Origin: CAVSNH01 sp963729275
Lineage (GTDB): Bacteria; Actinomycetota; Acidimicrobiia; Acidimicrobiales; RAAP-2
DNA length: 64,000 nucleotides
Direction of reading: 5' to 3'
Assembly (NCBI GenBank): GCA_963729275.1
Contig: CAVSNH010000013.1
Coordinates: forward strand, 1,426,001-1,490,000
Shown: piece after piece, positions 47,520 through 56,269 of the stretch
How the letters are laid out: every line of letters starts with the position of its first letter
How positions within the stretch are numbered: the stretch's first letter is position 1
The notes under the pieces: model-generated
What the model saw: only the letters and a program-made list of their open reading frames with translations
Database searches by the model: none
What the model was told of the DNA's origin: nothing
Translations under genes and position numbers: made by a program

Positions 47520-48932
47520 TCAGGGCATTTTGAAGATCATGGTGCCTTGATCATCCCGCCACTCGAATCCATTCTTCGTTGAAGATTTCCGCGCGAGGTT
47601 CTTCAGATAAAACAGGGTGGGCTCGCAGATGTGCTGGTTGTTCAGAAACGGCTCCGTATAGCGAATGTCCCCGAAGCGCGCGCCGCCGAAATGGTGTTGC
47701 TGGCCGACGTGGTCGTTCCAGTCAACTCCCTCAGTCAGGAAGCCGTAATGGCCGTGATGGTGTTTCGCAGCGGCACGAAGGATGACGAGCCCCTCGGTTT
47801 CATAGGCGCCGCTGCGCGCCGAATCATGCGATCGGGAATCCTGAGCTGCCTCAAAGTAAGCAAGTGCCGCCTCGGCATCCTCCCAGAGATAGGATGTATC
47901 CCAGGAATCTTCCATGTAAAGCAGGCCCTTGGTCGCAACCCCGTTTCTGTCCTCGCGAATCTTGAACTTGTCGAGCCCGCTGAGGCATTTCCCGTAGGCG
48001 AAGGAGCGAATCGCTTCGTCTTTAAGCACTCTCGATACCCCCAAAAGGGTCCGAAACGCAACGGCATAGGCCACGTCTTCATGGGGATCGTACGTATCCT
48101 GATTAATACTCCCGAAAAATCCGCCGGCTTGCATAAAGACACTGGTTTTCTTGCGCAGCACGGGAGAATAATCCGCCAACCCTTGCGCTGTGAGCGCGGC
48201 ATCCAACTGAAGGATGAAAAGTCCGTCGGCCGAAGTCTGCCAGACCTTGTCTTCCTTTCCTTCCGGAGACTTCGCATACACCTTGCCGTCGGGCGTTGTG
48301 CGTCGTGGGAACCAGCCGTTCGGCGCTGTTTCTACATGATTGTCGATCCATCGTGCAACCTGCGCGGCCGACTTCCGCAGGCGCGGGGCTCGAGGATCAT
48401 TTCCCAGCGCCTCCGAAAAAATTAGAAGCTGGAAGCCCATCTTGGCCATTGACCCCGGACTGAACCAATCCGAATTGTGCTTGTAGTTCAAGCAGAGTTT
48501 GCCTGTGGTGGTTTCGCGGTAGCCACGAATGAACCCGGTCTGGTTATCAATGAATCCATCATCGAGCACGTGGTCAAGCAGGCCGAGCGCCGTCGTTTTC
48601 CATTCGGGTTTGTGGAAGAACTCCCCCATCATGTAGATCTCGTAAGCCCCCCCGATGGCGTTGGCGGCCCAGCCCGGACCCTCTAAATTACCGAAGTCAT
48701 GCCAGCCCATGGCCTTTCCTTCCGAGTCAACAAAAGAAGAAACCGAAACCAGGTGTCCGTGGGGATCGCGCTTCAGGGTCCTTTCCACGGTGAAATGAAC
48801 GGAATCGAGCGCGGAGTCAACCAGGGTGTACTGGGGATTCCCGGAAAGGTGAGAACTTTGGTCGGGTGATGCCAGGACTAAGCCTGGCACCCACAAGAGG
48901 GTTGCTGCGAGAAGAATTTGTGGTCTAACCAT
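47520..48932 (-). CDS. Secreted six-hairpin glycosidase-like protein
   Basis: The start at 48932 follows AAAGGAGGAAAC and opens a Sec signal peptide ('PQILLAATLLWVPGLVLA'); a longer reading from 49145 is not credible. The ~470-residue mature protein is helix-rich with 'GWHDFGNLEGPGWAANAIGG', 'HNSDWFSPGSMAKMG' and 'EDSWDTSYLWEDAEAALAYF', resembling (alpha/alpha)6 barrel proteins. No catalytic pair can be named. It starts upstream of, and on the same strand as, the GH99-like gene, suggesting a shared glycan-related function. Confidence 0.55.
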   Translation of the reverse strand: MVRPQILLAATLLWVPGLVLASPDQSSHLSGNPQYTLVDSALDSVHFTVERTLKRDPHGHLVSVSSFVDSEGKAMGWHDFGNLEGPGWAANAIGGAYEIYMMGEFFHKPEWKTTALGLLDHVLDDGFIDNQTGFIRGYRETTTGKLCLNYKHNSDWFSPGSMAKMGFQLLIFSEALGNDPRAPRLRKSAAQVARWIDNHVETAPNGWFPRRTTPDGKVYAKSPEGKEDKVWQTSADGLFILQLDAALTAQGLADYSPVLRKKTSVFMQAGGFFGSINQDTYDPHEDVAYAVAFRTLLGVSRVLKDEAIRSFAYGKCLSGLDKFKIREDRNGVATKGLLYMEDSWDTSYLWEDAEAALAYFEAAQDSRSHDSARSGAYETEGLVILRAAAKHHHGHYGFLTEGVDWNDHVGQQHHFGGARFGDIRYTEPFLNNQHICEPTLFYLKNLARKSSTKNGFEWRDDQGTMIFKMP

Positions 48933-49776
48933 AGCCGTTTCCTCCTTTGCGCCGCATTCGCGTGGAATGGTAGTTCTGCAAGCGCATAGCGTCAAGCGTC
49001 TAGTGTCGATAAGGATAGGCACGACCGGCAGTGGCCTTCGCCGCACTGGTTTGACCCGAAAGCGCGGTGCGTGCCTACTTAACGGTGATTGATAAGAACC
49101 CGGAAGCGGTAGAAAAAGCCCTGGGGAACAAGCCATGGGATGCAAATAGCAAGGGGCATCAATCGCGGACCAGTGTGCGGGTGACTCTTGCCTGCATCTG
49201 AGGCTGATGCCTTTGTGCAGAGGGCACAGGCAAATGGAATGCGCACTGGGGTTGGCCGGGCCGACGCCTTGCCTCTCCCCGCTAGCACCATAGCCCTCGT
49301 AGTGGGTTGGCGCAAAGGGCCGATTTCAGACAATTAGGCGGGTTCGTGGAAGATTTTCATCCCCCAGCATTAGGAAATTCTGATGTTTTGTCTTATTTTG
49401 TGGATATTGAATCTTGTGATAATTTTCTTCTTGACAAAACTTGAAGTAATGATTTACTAGTAGCTAAGGCCAGTCCCGACTGGCTGAGTAGAACGTGCGC
49501 GATCCTATTCAAGGGATCGGCGCAATCCATAGAACAGCAGGCAGGAGGCAGCGCTGCCACCGGCGGGGCCGGATTGAATAGTCTGTGATTTGGAGAAGTC
49601 ACAGGCCAGATTGCAGTAGGCGGTATGCTGACTCCTCAGGTTTGATTCCTGACTCCAGCACGCTGGCTTACCAGGATCCCGTGCCCACTCCCCACTGCAC
49701 GTTGGACGTTTCCATGTCACCGTCGAAAATTAAACGTATTGAGCATCAGATGGAAGCGCTTGGGAAAGCTGCGCAA
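48933..49776. other. No confident gene; small possible ORF at 49714-49848
   Basis: Most of the stretch is without gene features. A 44-codon frame at 49714-49848 ('MSPSKIKRIEHQMEALGKAA...') has no clear ribosome binding site and ends in sequence that belongs to repeat array D, so I do not call it as a gene. The region becomes AT-rich at about 49380-49460. Confidence 0.4.
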
Positions 49777-50028
49777 GCCATTATGCATCAGAAACAAAAG
49801 GGGTTCGTTATTCAGCGCCAGAATGTCGAGAAGTTTCATATTACTTAATCAAAGAGAGTTAGGTTGAAATACACGAACCCGGGTGAAGAAAAGAGGCGCA
49901 GCTAGCCGTTATGTTCAAGAAACAACATGGGTTAGTGATGAACCGCGAAAATCCTGGTAAAACCTATTTTATTGAAAATAAAATAGTTAGCATTTCCTCA
50001 GTGTCCATCGTTACGAGAAAAAAAGAAT
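49777..50028 (+). repeat. AT-rich repeat array D, left half
   Basis: Units occur at 49777-49805, 49905-49934 and 49962-49989. The first two have GCCATTATG or GCCGTTATG followed by AGAAACAA and a GGGTT tail. The second is followed by CGCGAAAATCCT and CCTAT, as in array B. The array is cut at 50028 by the tandem IS pair and continues at 52061. Confidence 0.65.
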
Positions 50029-51039
50029 TGGGGTATGCACTTGACTCCCGTTGTTGCTGGATGTAGTGTCGGCCGGTATGGAGGAGTACCCGAGAACGAT
50101 GCAGGAGTTTCAAGATTCGTTCACTACTGAGGACGGCTGCCGGGAGTATCTGTTTCAGCTTCGCTGGCCCGAAGGGTTTCGTTGCCCGCGCTGCGGAAAT
50201 AGACGGGCGTGGGCGATGCAACGCCGGCTTTTCCGCTGTTCGGAGTGTGACTTGGAAACTTCTCTCACGGCCGGCACCGTCTTCCAGGATACGCGGAAAC
50301 CTCTGCGGCTTTGGTTTCAAGCGATGTGGTACGTGACCAACCAAAAGCAGGGGGTGAATGCGTTGGGGTTGCAGCGTCTGCTGGGATTGGGCAGTTACCA
50401 CACGGCGTGGACTTGGTTGCACAAGTTGCGTCGCGCCATGGTGCGTCCAGGTCGGGATCGCCTGGCAGGAACCGTGGAAGTCGATGAGACTTTTCTGGGT
50501 GGTCCTCAACCCGGAAAACGCGGCCGCGGAGCGGCAGGAAAGGTGCTGGTTCTGGTCGCGGCGCAGGAGGATGGCCCGAGGATCGGTCGTATCCGTTTGC
50601 GGCGGATTGCAGACGCCTCCGGCCCGACGTTGGAAGCAGCTATCCAAAGCATGATTGCCCCTGGGAGCACCGTGCGCACCGACACTTGGCGCGGCTACAA
50701 CGGCTTGCAGGCTCGCGGATACTCCCACGAGGTTATCCGACAGGAAACCACCCTTGGAGACAATCTCTTGCCTCTGGCTAATCGCGTCGCGTCTTTGCTG
50801 AAACGGTGGCTGTTGGGCACGCATCAGGGAGCGGTTCGTCCCTCGCATCTGGACTACTATCTGGATGAGTTCACCTTCCGATTCAACCGCCGAACTTCTG
50901 GCTCACGGGGGAAACTCTTCTATCGCCTCGTCCAACAAGCGCTGATACTCGATCCCGTACCGGCCAAACTGATTTCCGGTGACGCACGGAAATCCTGAGG
51001 CACGAACTAAAGGCTTGGGGGACTCAAGTGCATACCCCA
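50029..51039 (+). mobile_element. IS1595-family element, tandem copy 1
   Basis: The 1,011-bp element is bounded by imperfect ~21-bp inverted repeats beginning TGGGGTATGCACTTGA. Flanking AAAAAGAAT is repeated on both sides and again after copy 2, so it looks like the target duplication. It differs from copy 2 by a single base (Ser codon TCT versus Phe TTT near 50793). Confidence 0.9.
50078..50998 (+). CDS. IS1595-family transposase, copy 1
   Basis: The start is placed at the ATG of 'MEEYPRTMQEFQDSFTTEDG'; the frame also has a TTG at 50051. The zinc ribbon (CPRCGN, CSECDL) and DDE-type core ('GTVEVDETFLGG', 'VRTDTWRGY', 'EFTFRFNRRTS') are intact. It shares only general layout with the transposase at 6731. 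Confidence 0.92.
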   Translation: MEEYPRTMQEFQDSFTTEDGCREYLFQLRWPEGFRCPRCGNRRAWAMQRRLFRCSECDLETSLTAGTVFQDTRKPLRLWFQAMWYVTNQKQGVNALGLQRLLGLGSYHTAWTWLHKLRRAMVRPGRDRLAGTVEVDETFLGGPQPGKRGRGAAGKVLVLVAAQEDGPRIGRIRLRRIADASGPTLEAAIQSMIAPGSTVRTDTWRGYNGLQARGYSHEVIRQETTLGDNLLPLANRVASLLKRWLLGTHQGAVRPSHLDYYLDEFTFRFNRRTSGSRGKLFYRLVQQALILDPVPAKLISGDARKS

Positions 51040-51049
51040 AAAAAAGAAT

Positions 51050-52060
51050 TGGGGTATGCACTTGACTCCCGTTGTTGCTGGATGTAGTGTCGGCCGGTAT
51101 GGAGGAGTACCCGAGAACGATGCAGGAGTTTCAAGATTCGTTCACTACTGAGGACGGCTGCCGGGAGTATCTGTTTCAGCTTCGCTGGCCCGAAGGGTTT
51201 CGTTGCCCGCGCTGCGGAAATAGACGGGCGTGGGCGATGCAACGCCGGCTTTTCCGCTGTTCGGAGTGTGACTTGGAAACTTCTCTCACGGCCGGCACCG
51301 TCTTCCAGGATACGCGGAAACCTCTGCGGCTTTGGTTTCAAGCGATGTGGTACGTGACCAACCAAAAGCAGGGGGTGAATGCGTTGGGGTTGCAGCGTCT
51401 GCTGGGATTGGGCAGTTACCACACGGCGTGGACTTGGTTGCACAAGTTGCGTCGCGCCATGGTGCGTCCAGGTCGGGATCGCCTGGCAGGAACCGTGGAA
51501 GTCGATGAGACTTTTCTGGGTGGTCCTCAACCCGGAAAACGCGGCCGCGGAGCGGCAGGAAAGGTGCTGGTTCTGGTCGCGGCGCAGGAGGATGGCCCGA
51601 GGATCGGTCGTATCCGTTTGCGGCGGATTGCAGACGCCTCCGGCCCGACGTTGGAAGCAGCTATCCAAAGCATGATTGCCCCTGGGAGCACCGTGCGCAC
51701 CGACACTTGGCGCGGCTACAACGGCTTGCAGGCTCGCGGATACTCCCACGAGGTTATCCGACAGGAAACCACCCTTGGAGACAATCTCTTGCCTCTGGCT
51801 AATCGCGTCGCGTTTTTGCTGAAACGGTGGCTGTTGGGCACGCATCAGGGAGCGGTTCGTCCCTCGCATCTGGACTACTATCTGGATGAGTTCACCTTCC
51901 GATTCAACCGCCGAACTTCTGGCTCACGGGGGAAACTCTTCTATCGCCTCGTCCAACAAGCGCTGATACTCGATCCCGTACCGGCCAAACTGATTTCCGG
52001 TGACGCACGGAAATCCTGAGGCACGAACTAAAGGCTTGGGGGACTCAAGTGCATACCCCA
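51050..52060 (+). mobile_element. IS1595-family element, tandem copy 2
   Basis: In the same orientation as copy 1 and separated from it by 10 bp (AAAAAAGAAT), so the right end of copy 1 faces the left end of copy 2 across one target-repeat length. The element is complete with both inverted repeats. Confidence 0.9.
51099..52019 (+). CDS. IS1595-family transposase, copy 2
   Basis: Identical to copy 1 except 'RVAFLLKRW' in place of 'RVASLLKRW'. The start is chosen by analogy with copy 1. All zinc-ribbon and catalytic motifs are present. Confidence 0.92.
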   Translation: MEEYPRTMQEFQDSFTTEDGCREYLFQLRWPEGFRCPRCGNRRAWAMQRRLFRCSECDLETSLTAGTVFQDTRKPLRLWFQAMWYVTNQKQGVNALGLQRLLGLGSYHTAWTWLHKLRRAMVRPGRDRLAGTVEVDETFLGGPQPGKRGRGAAGKVLVLVAAQEDGPRIGRIRLRRIADASGPTLEAAIQSMIAPGSTVRTDTWRGYNGLQARGYSHEVIRQETTLGDNLLPLANRVAFLLKRWLLGTHQGAVRPSHLDYYLDEFTFRFNRRTSGSRGKLFYRLVQQALILDPVPAKLISGDARKS

Positions 52061-52211
52061 AAAAAAGAATTAAGAAAATAAAGGTTAGTTCCATTATGTT
52101 ATTGAAAACATATGTAGAAAAAACGTCGCATTTTCGCTTAGCCATGATGTTTATGAAAACAAACGAGTTAAATTGTTCTTGCCATTATATTTATGAAAAG
52201 AAAAGCAGTTA
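52061..52211 (+). repeat. AT-rich repeat array D, right half
   Basis: After the target repeat, three units follow: 52089-52116 (TTCCATTATGTTATTGAAAA), 52141-52170 and 52181-52211, spaced 52 and 40 bp. Removing the two IS copies restores an array with the same order of parts as array B. Confidence 0.7.
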
Positions 52212-52258
52212 GTTAAGAGACTCGGAGTGGAATTCTTCTAAGAAGTGGAGGAATAATA

Positions 52259-52633
52259 ATGCTGGAGACTACAGTCCGACACGCTGAGGTTTTTGACGCG
52301 ACGCTGGCGCTGAACAGCGTCGGTGGTGACAGCGAGTTTCTCACCGAACTTGTGGGTCTTATTCGAGCGGCATGGCCAACCCTGCTGGCTGATATTCGGG
52401 AAGCGATGGCCATGGGAGATCTGCGTGCCGTTGAGAGGACGGCGCGCCTCGCCAAAGCCGCGGCACGAAACGTCTCGGCGAAAAGGGCTTATGATTCCGC
52501 TGCTCAACTCGAGACGTTGATCGGCAAGAGAGATTTGCCGGCTGCCCAAAGAGCCAGTACGACTCTGGAGCAAGAGGTAGAGAAACTCCAACTGGTCCTC
52601 TCAACGCTCGAAAAGTCGGCTTCTTCTTCATAA
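52259..52633 (+). CDS. HPt-domain-like protein lacking the phospho-acceptor His
   Basis: The 124-residue helical protein has the layout of an HPt domain ('LVGLIRAAWPTLLADIREAM', 'DLRAVERTARLAKAAARNVS', a C-terminal helix pair). In the phosphotransfer helix, where HPt proteins have 'A-H-x-L-K-G', it reads 'ARLAKAA', so the His is replaced by Arg. It has an excellent GGAGGA site. A phosphorelay role is therefore unlikely. It may bind a kinase or receiver without transfer. Array D lies immediately upstream. Confidence 0.6.
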   Translation: MLETTVRHAEVFDATLALNSVGGDSEFLTELVGLIRAAWPTLLADIREAMAMGDLRAVERTARLAKAAARNVSAKRAYDSAAQLETLIGKRDLPAAQRASTTLEQEVEKLQLVLSTLEKSASSS

Positions 52634-53427
52634 CGCGGATCCTCACTCCAGCGCCGCCAGGGGTTATCCACGCGCTGGCCCGCGAGGCTCCGTTGATGGA
52701 CTAAAACGTGCACAATGCGTTTTGAAGCGCAGGCACAACGTTAGAGTGCCCTGCGGCCTTGGCCCACCAACTCCGCACCATTGTACCTACCGGTGACATT
52801 ACGTCATTTGGGGGGTGAAGGCGGGAGGGATAAATTGCATGGACTGCTAATCTGACCAGCATTGTCAGCATGTGGAAAGCGAGTGGGCAAGCCGAGAAGC
52901 GGTTAGAACAGAGAGAAATCCTGACCTCCGACCTTGCGTCCTTTGCTCAGATCGTGCCGGGCAGTTACCCCACCCTGCCGCTGGGGGCGGAGCTGGCGAC
53001 TGGGCAGTGGGGATCGATCCGCCGCATCCCCTGGACCGAACAAATCGGCGATCTGCGGCACGACCGGCGTTGGCGGGGGCCGGCTGGGCCTGCAACCCGA
53101 AGCGGGAGGCCGTGCGGATGGGGCGGCCGAAGTTCTGGAGAGCTTGGCGTTCGAGGAATGGAACGAGAGGATGACCCAGGACTTGTTCCCCGCCCGCCGG
53201 GTAAGGGTGGAAAGTGAGCCACTCCCGCCCACCGGGCGGCGAACTCGAACCCACCCTGATGCGGAGTTACTGACCGGTTGAGAAGATTAATTGACAGTCG
53301 GAAAGTGCCGCTGATAGCATAGAAAAGTTGCGCGTTGCATTCGGGATCCTGCTGAGCTACTCTCGGGCCAGCCCGCCCCAACATCGTACGGCGCATGCGT
53401 CAAGATGATGAAAAGGTCACCTGCCCA
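52634..53427. other. No supported gene
   Basis: Several overlapping frames exist, but none shows family-like sequence, and composition suggests non-coding or degraded DNA. It would contain the promoter of tRNA-Glu. Confidence 0.4.
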
Positions 53428-53505
53428 GTCCCCGTCGTCTAGCCCGGCCTAGGACACCGCCCTTTCACGGCGGTAACACGGGTTCAAATCCCGTCGGGGA
53501 CGCCA
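53428..53505 (+). tRNA. tRNA-Glu (UUC)
   Basis: The acceptor strands GTCCCCG and CGGGGAC pair fully. The anticodon loop CTTTCAC gives TTC, the T loop is TTCAAAT, and CCA is encoded. The 3' part serves as the attachment site of the element that follows. Confidence 0.95.
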
Positions 53506-53506
53506 A
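53462..53506 (+). repeat. attL of the tRNA-Glu element (45 bp)
   Basis: This 45-bp segment from the anticodon loop to just past CCA is repeated exactly at 61498-61542. Integrases commonly use the 3' half of a tRNA so that the gene is restored on integration. Confidence 0.9.
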
Positions 53507-53569
53507 ATTCTTTCAATTGGTTACAGGTTTTCCTTCAGGCAGCGTCGGTTGCTCTGTGACTAATTCGTG

Positions 53570-54620
53570 CTAAGGTAGCCTTTTCGCTTCCTGGGTGACA
53601 GAAAGTATCGAATCAAGCCCGCTCACTGCGTCCTGGACTTGGGCGCTGGCAATCTTGGCGTACGCTTTGTCATCCTCAAATCCCGGTGACCTAACTGGCT
53701 GGCGATGATGTCTAGGCTGTTCCCCTTTGACGGAGCCACGTCGCAAAGGTGTGCCTCAGATCATGTAGGCGGATATCGGAGATGCTAAGATTTTGCAAAC
53801 CGGTGAAAGGCCATACTCACGCTTCCGGGGTGACATCGGGGAAAGGCGGGCCTCGGGCTCGCCTTGGGGGATAGATGCCAGCACTTTTTGGGCGAAGGCG
53901 TTAAGATGTACTTCCTTTGGCTCGTCATTCTTGGACGTGGGCAATAGAATGCGGCTTCACTCTATATACTTCCACAAGCACTCTACCAATTCAGATCGCC
54001 GCATACCCGTTGCTGTGAGCAAGGCGAATATCGGGCGCATCTTTTCGGGGATGCTACCAGTAGCCGGCGAAACTGATCAGGGCTGAGGTGTTGGGTTCGT
54101 TCGTCGCGAACCTTCGGTGCTTCACGTCAAGGCAGGGATTAGCGAAACGCGGCAATAGCTTCCACTCCCGCATACGAGCCGGAAGAGATGCTTGAGGCTG
54201 TTAGTTCCTTTCGTACACTTTGATTTGCTCACTCTGCCGAGAGCCGCGGTAACGTAGTCTGAAACTTGGGAAGATGTGATATCCGCCAGTTGGCCGGGGA
54301 AGAATTCCTTCAGGTCACCACAATGCTTTCTTCCCGCTCGTATGCCTTAGGGGTTAGGCGCGGCTTTTGATAGGCAAGGATATCGATCGGTCACGACCGC
54401 AAAGCTATCCATGCACATCAAGACTTCGCCGGGTTTCAAGTTGCGCTGTTCGCGGACCTGGCGCCGTTTGTCTTCGCGGTAGTCTTGGCTTCCTCATGGT
54501 TCTGTGCATCGTGCGTGGGCTCACGGACACGTTTCCCTTGGCGCGTCCACATAGGAAACCCACCATTGCTTTGCGATCCTTCCGCCAGTATATCCCGTCA
54601 CGCTTTCGTTGCTTTGGCAT
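53570..54620 (-). pseudogene. Tyrosine-recombinase integrase relic (element 1)
   Basis: The start ATG at 54620 follows AGGGG and gives 'MPKQRKRDGIYWRKDRKA', then in a second frame 'WWVSYVDA', an integrase N-terminal arm. Further on 'RPIFALLTATGMRRSELVE' carries the first catalytic Arg, 'PTSKNDEPKEVHLN' follows, and 'HDLRHTFATWLRQRG' with 'IIASQLGHRDL' carries the His-x-x-Arg and second His. It ends 'GLDSILSVTQEAKRLP' at 53570. At least four frame changes and internal stops break it. It ends 64 bp from attL, the normal place for the integrase. Confidence 0.85.
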
Positions 54621-55689
54621 GTTTCCCCTTGACGTTTCGCTCTTACTTTCTCCTGAGTTTGACGGCGCGCCTCGCGCCGGGCTTTCCCGACTTCGAGCCA
54701 CCATTGCTGTTTGAATTCTCGTTGGGCGGGCTGTGAGCTAACGTTCGAACAATACTTTTGACTCCTGCGCTTGGCGAAAAAATACGGGGCAACAGAGTTA
54801 GGGTTTCCACAGTAGCGTGCCCGGTCCGCTGCTTTACAGCAGATAGAGAAGCGATTGCTCAAAGGGTGATGGCGGGGCTACATGATCGAAAACCCGGCGC
54901 GGCGAGAAAGCGAATCGCTTTGTTAAAAAAAGCTATGGAACGTATGTTGATTACGCTGCGTTTGGGGCGCGAGATCGACTGCCATGCGCATAAGAAGAGC
55001 AGTTAATTAGAGAAAATGGCAGGTTTTAGGTGGCATCACTGAAAGGTTGGGAGTGAGGGAAATTCGAAGCGGGAATAAGGAACAAACGCAGGTTTTCTTC
55101 GCGTCAGCGAAGTGGGAGCGCAGCTTGGTGCGAATTGCTTTTGAAACTGCTCAACACTTTAAGTATCATGCGGAGCATAAACGTTGCGCTTGGCCGCTGA
55201 AACAGTACGAGTGCGAGTTATCGTTGTGCTTGAGTTATGTTGATATCTATTCTTTTGCTATAACTCTGTAATTTATTACTTGTATGCAGTGAACTTTTAG
55301 GCAAAAGTGACTATGAGTGACAGTGAGCTGGGAAGAAAGAAGTCTTTGCGCGAGAGAAAGACTTTCACGATAAGGAACTCTCGCAGCGGATGAAAGTGTT
55401 ATCGAACTGTACACTGCGCTGCGCAGGCAGGCAGATAAAAACTGTTAGATTAGGCGCGTTGCGGCTGATTCTGCGCGCGGAAGTCGAGCGCCTAGATATA
55501 ATGAGCTGTCGGCGGACGTAGAGTTTCTAACTCAATTTTCAGGGCACAGAGCTCAGTGGAGCTACGGGCGCTGCATGCAGGCGCAGGTGTTAACATAATG
55601 ATATTCTCGTTATAACACGTAATTGCGAAGAATAACATTTACTTGGGGTTGCGATGCGAAGGGCGTAGCGGGGATAAGGAATTGCAGAT
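54621..55689. other. Unassigned part of the element
   Basis: Short frames such as 54758-55006 and 55047-55271 have no recognisable features. Base composition is patchy, with AT-rich DNA near 55230-55290 and 55590-55650. I regard it as degraded element DNA. Confidence 0.4.
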
Positions 55690-56260
55690 GCGGCTTTCTG
55701 GGTGGACGTGGATTTTAAGATATGTGAAGATGCGGTTTGGGAACGTCTGGAGGAATTCCCCTTAGGCAATTGTGGAAAGCGGGGGCGGTTTCACTCTATT
55801 GGCTACTGAAAGAGCGTTGCCCGCCAGATGCGCGAGTGGAGCTGATTTGCGCGGGTTGGCCAAACTCTTGGCGGAGACTAGCGGCAGAAACGGCCCGCAT
55901 CATGCGGTTACCGGGCACACTGAACCGGAAGTACGACCCTCCGCGAGGCTGTCGGCTGGTTTCTCCCGCAGAGTGGGAACGCCAGATATTTTCGATGATT
56001 TTTTGCGATTCGCAGAGAAGGAACCACCGCGCGAAGCGGGCGCGGTAACGGGCGGGCCTGTGCGGGAAGGCCAGCGCAACACTCACCTGACTTCCCTGGC
56101 GGATTCATGAGACGGCGCGGCATGTCTCAAGACGCCATCCTTGCGGCGCTGTTGGCTGAGAATACAAAATGCTGTGAGTCCCCGCTGTCGGAAAGCGAAT
56201 CCGGGGAATGGTGAAGAGCATCGGCAAGAAGGAACCCTCTGCGAGCCCTTCGGGAGAAAC
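55690..56260 (+). pseudogene. Relic of a primase/polymerase-type replication protein (PriCT-like end)
   Basis: Across several frames the stretch reads 'DFKICEDAVWERLEEFPL', 'VESGGGF', 'SLYWLLKE', 'RIMRLPGTLNRKYDPPR', 'FDDFLRFAEKEPPRE' and 'REGQRNTHLTSLA' followed by 'MRRRGMSQDAILAALLAENT'. This order matches element-borne primase-polymerase proteins, whose C-terminal helical module (PriCT-type) has 'G.RN..L..LAG.MRR.G'. At least four frame changes show decay. It precedes a helicase-like ATPase relic, the usual partner. Confidence 0.65.
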
Positions 56261-56269
56261 GCGGCTTTG

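Noticed and set aside
48933..49145. N-terminal extension of the six-hairpin protein
   Set aside because: A perfect ribosome binding site and signal peptide mark the start at 48932.
52870..53281. Overlapping 100-115 codon frames before tRNA-Glu
   Set aside because: Frames exist on both strands with no coherent domain, no ribosome binding site and low-complexity composition.
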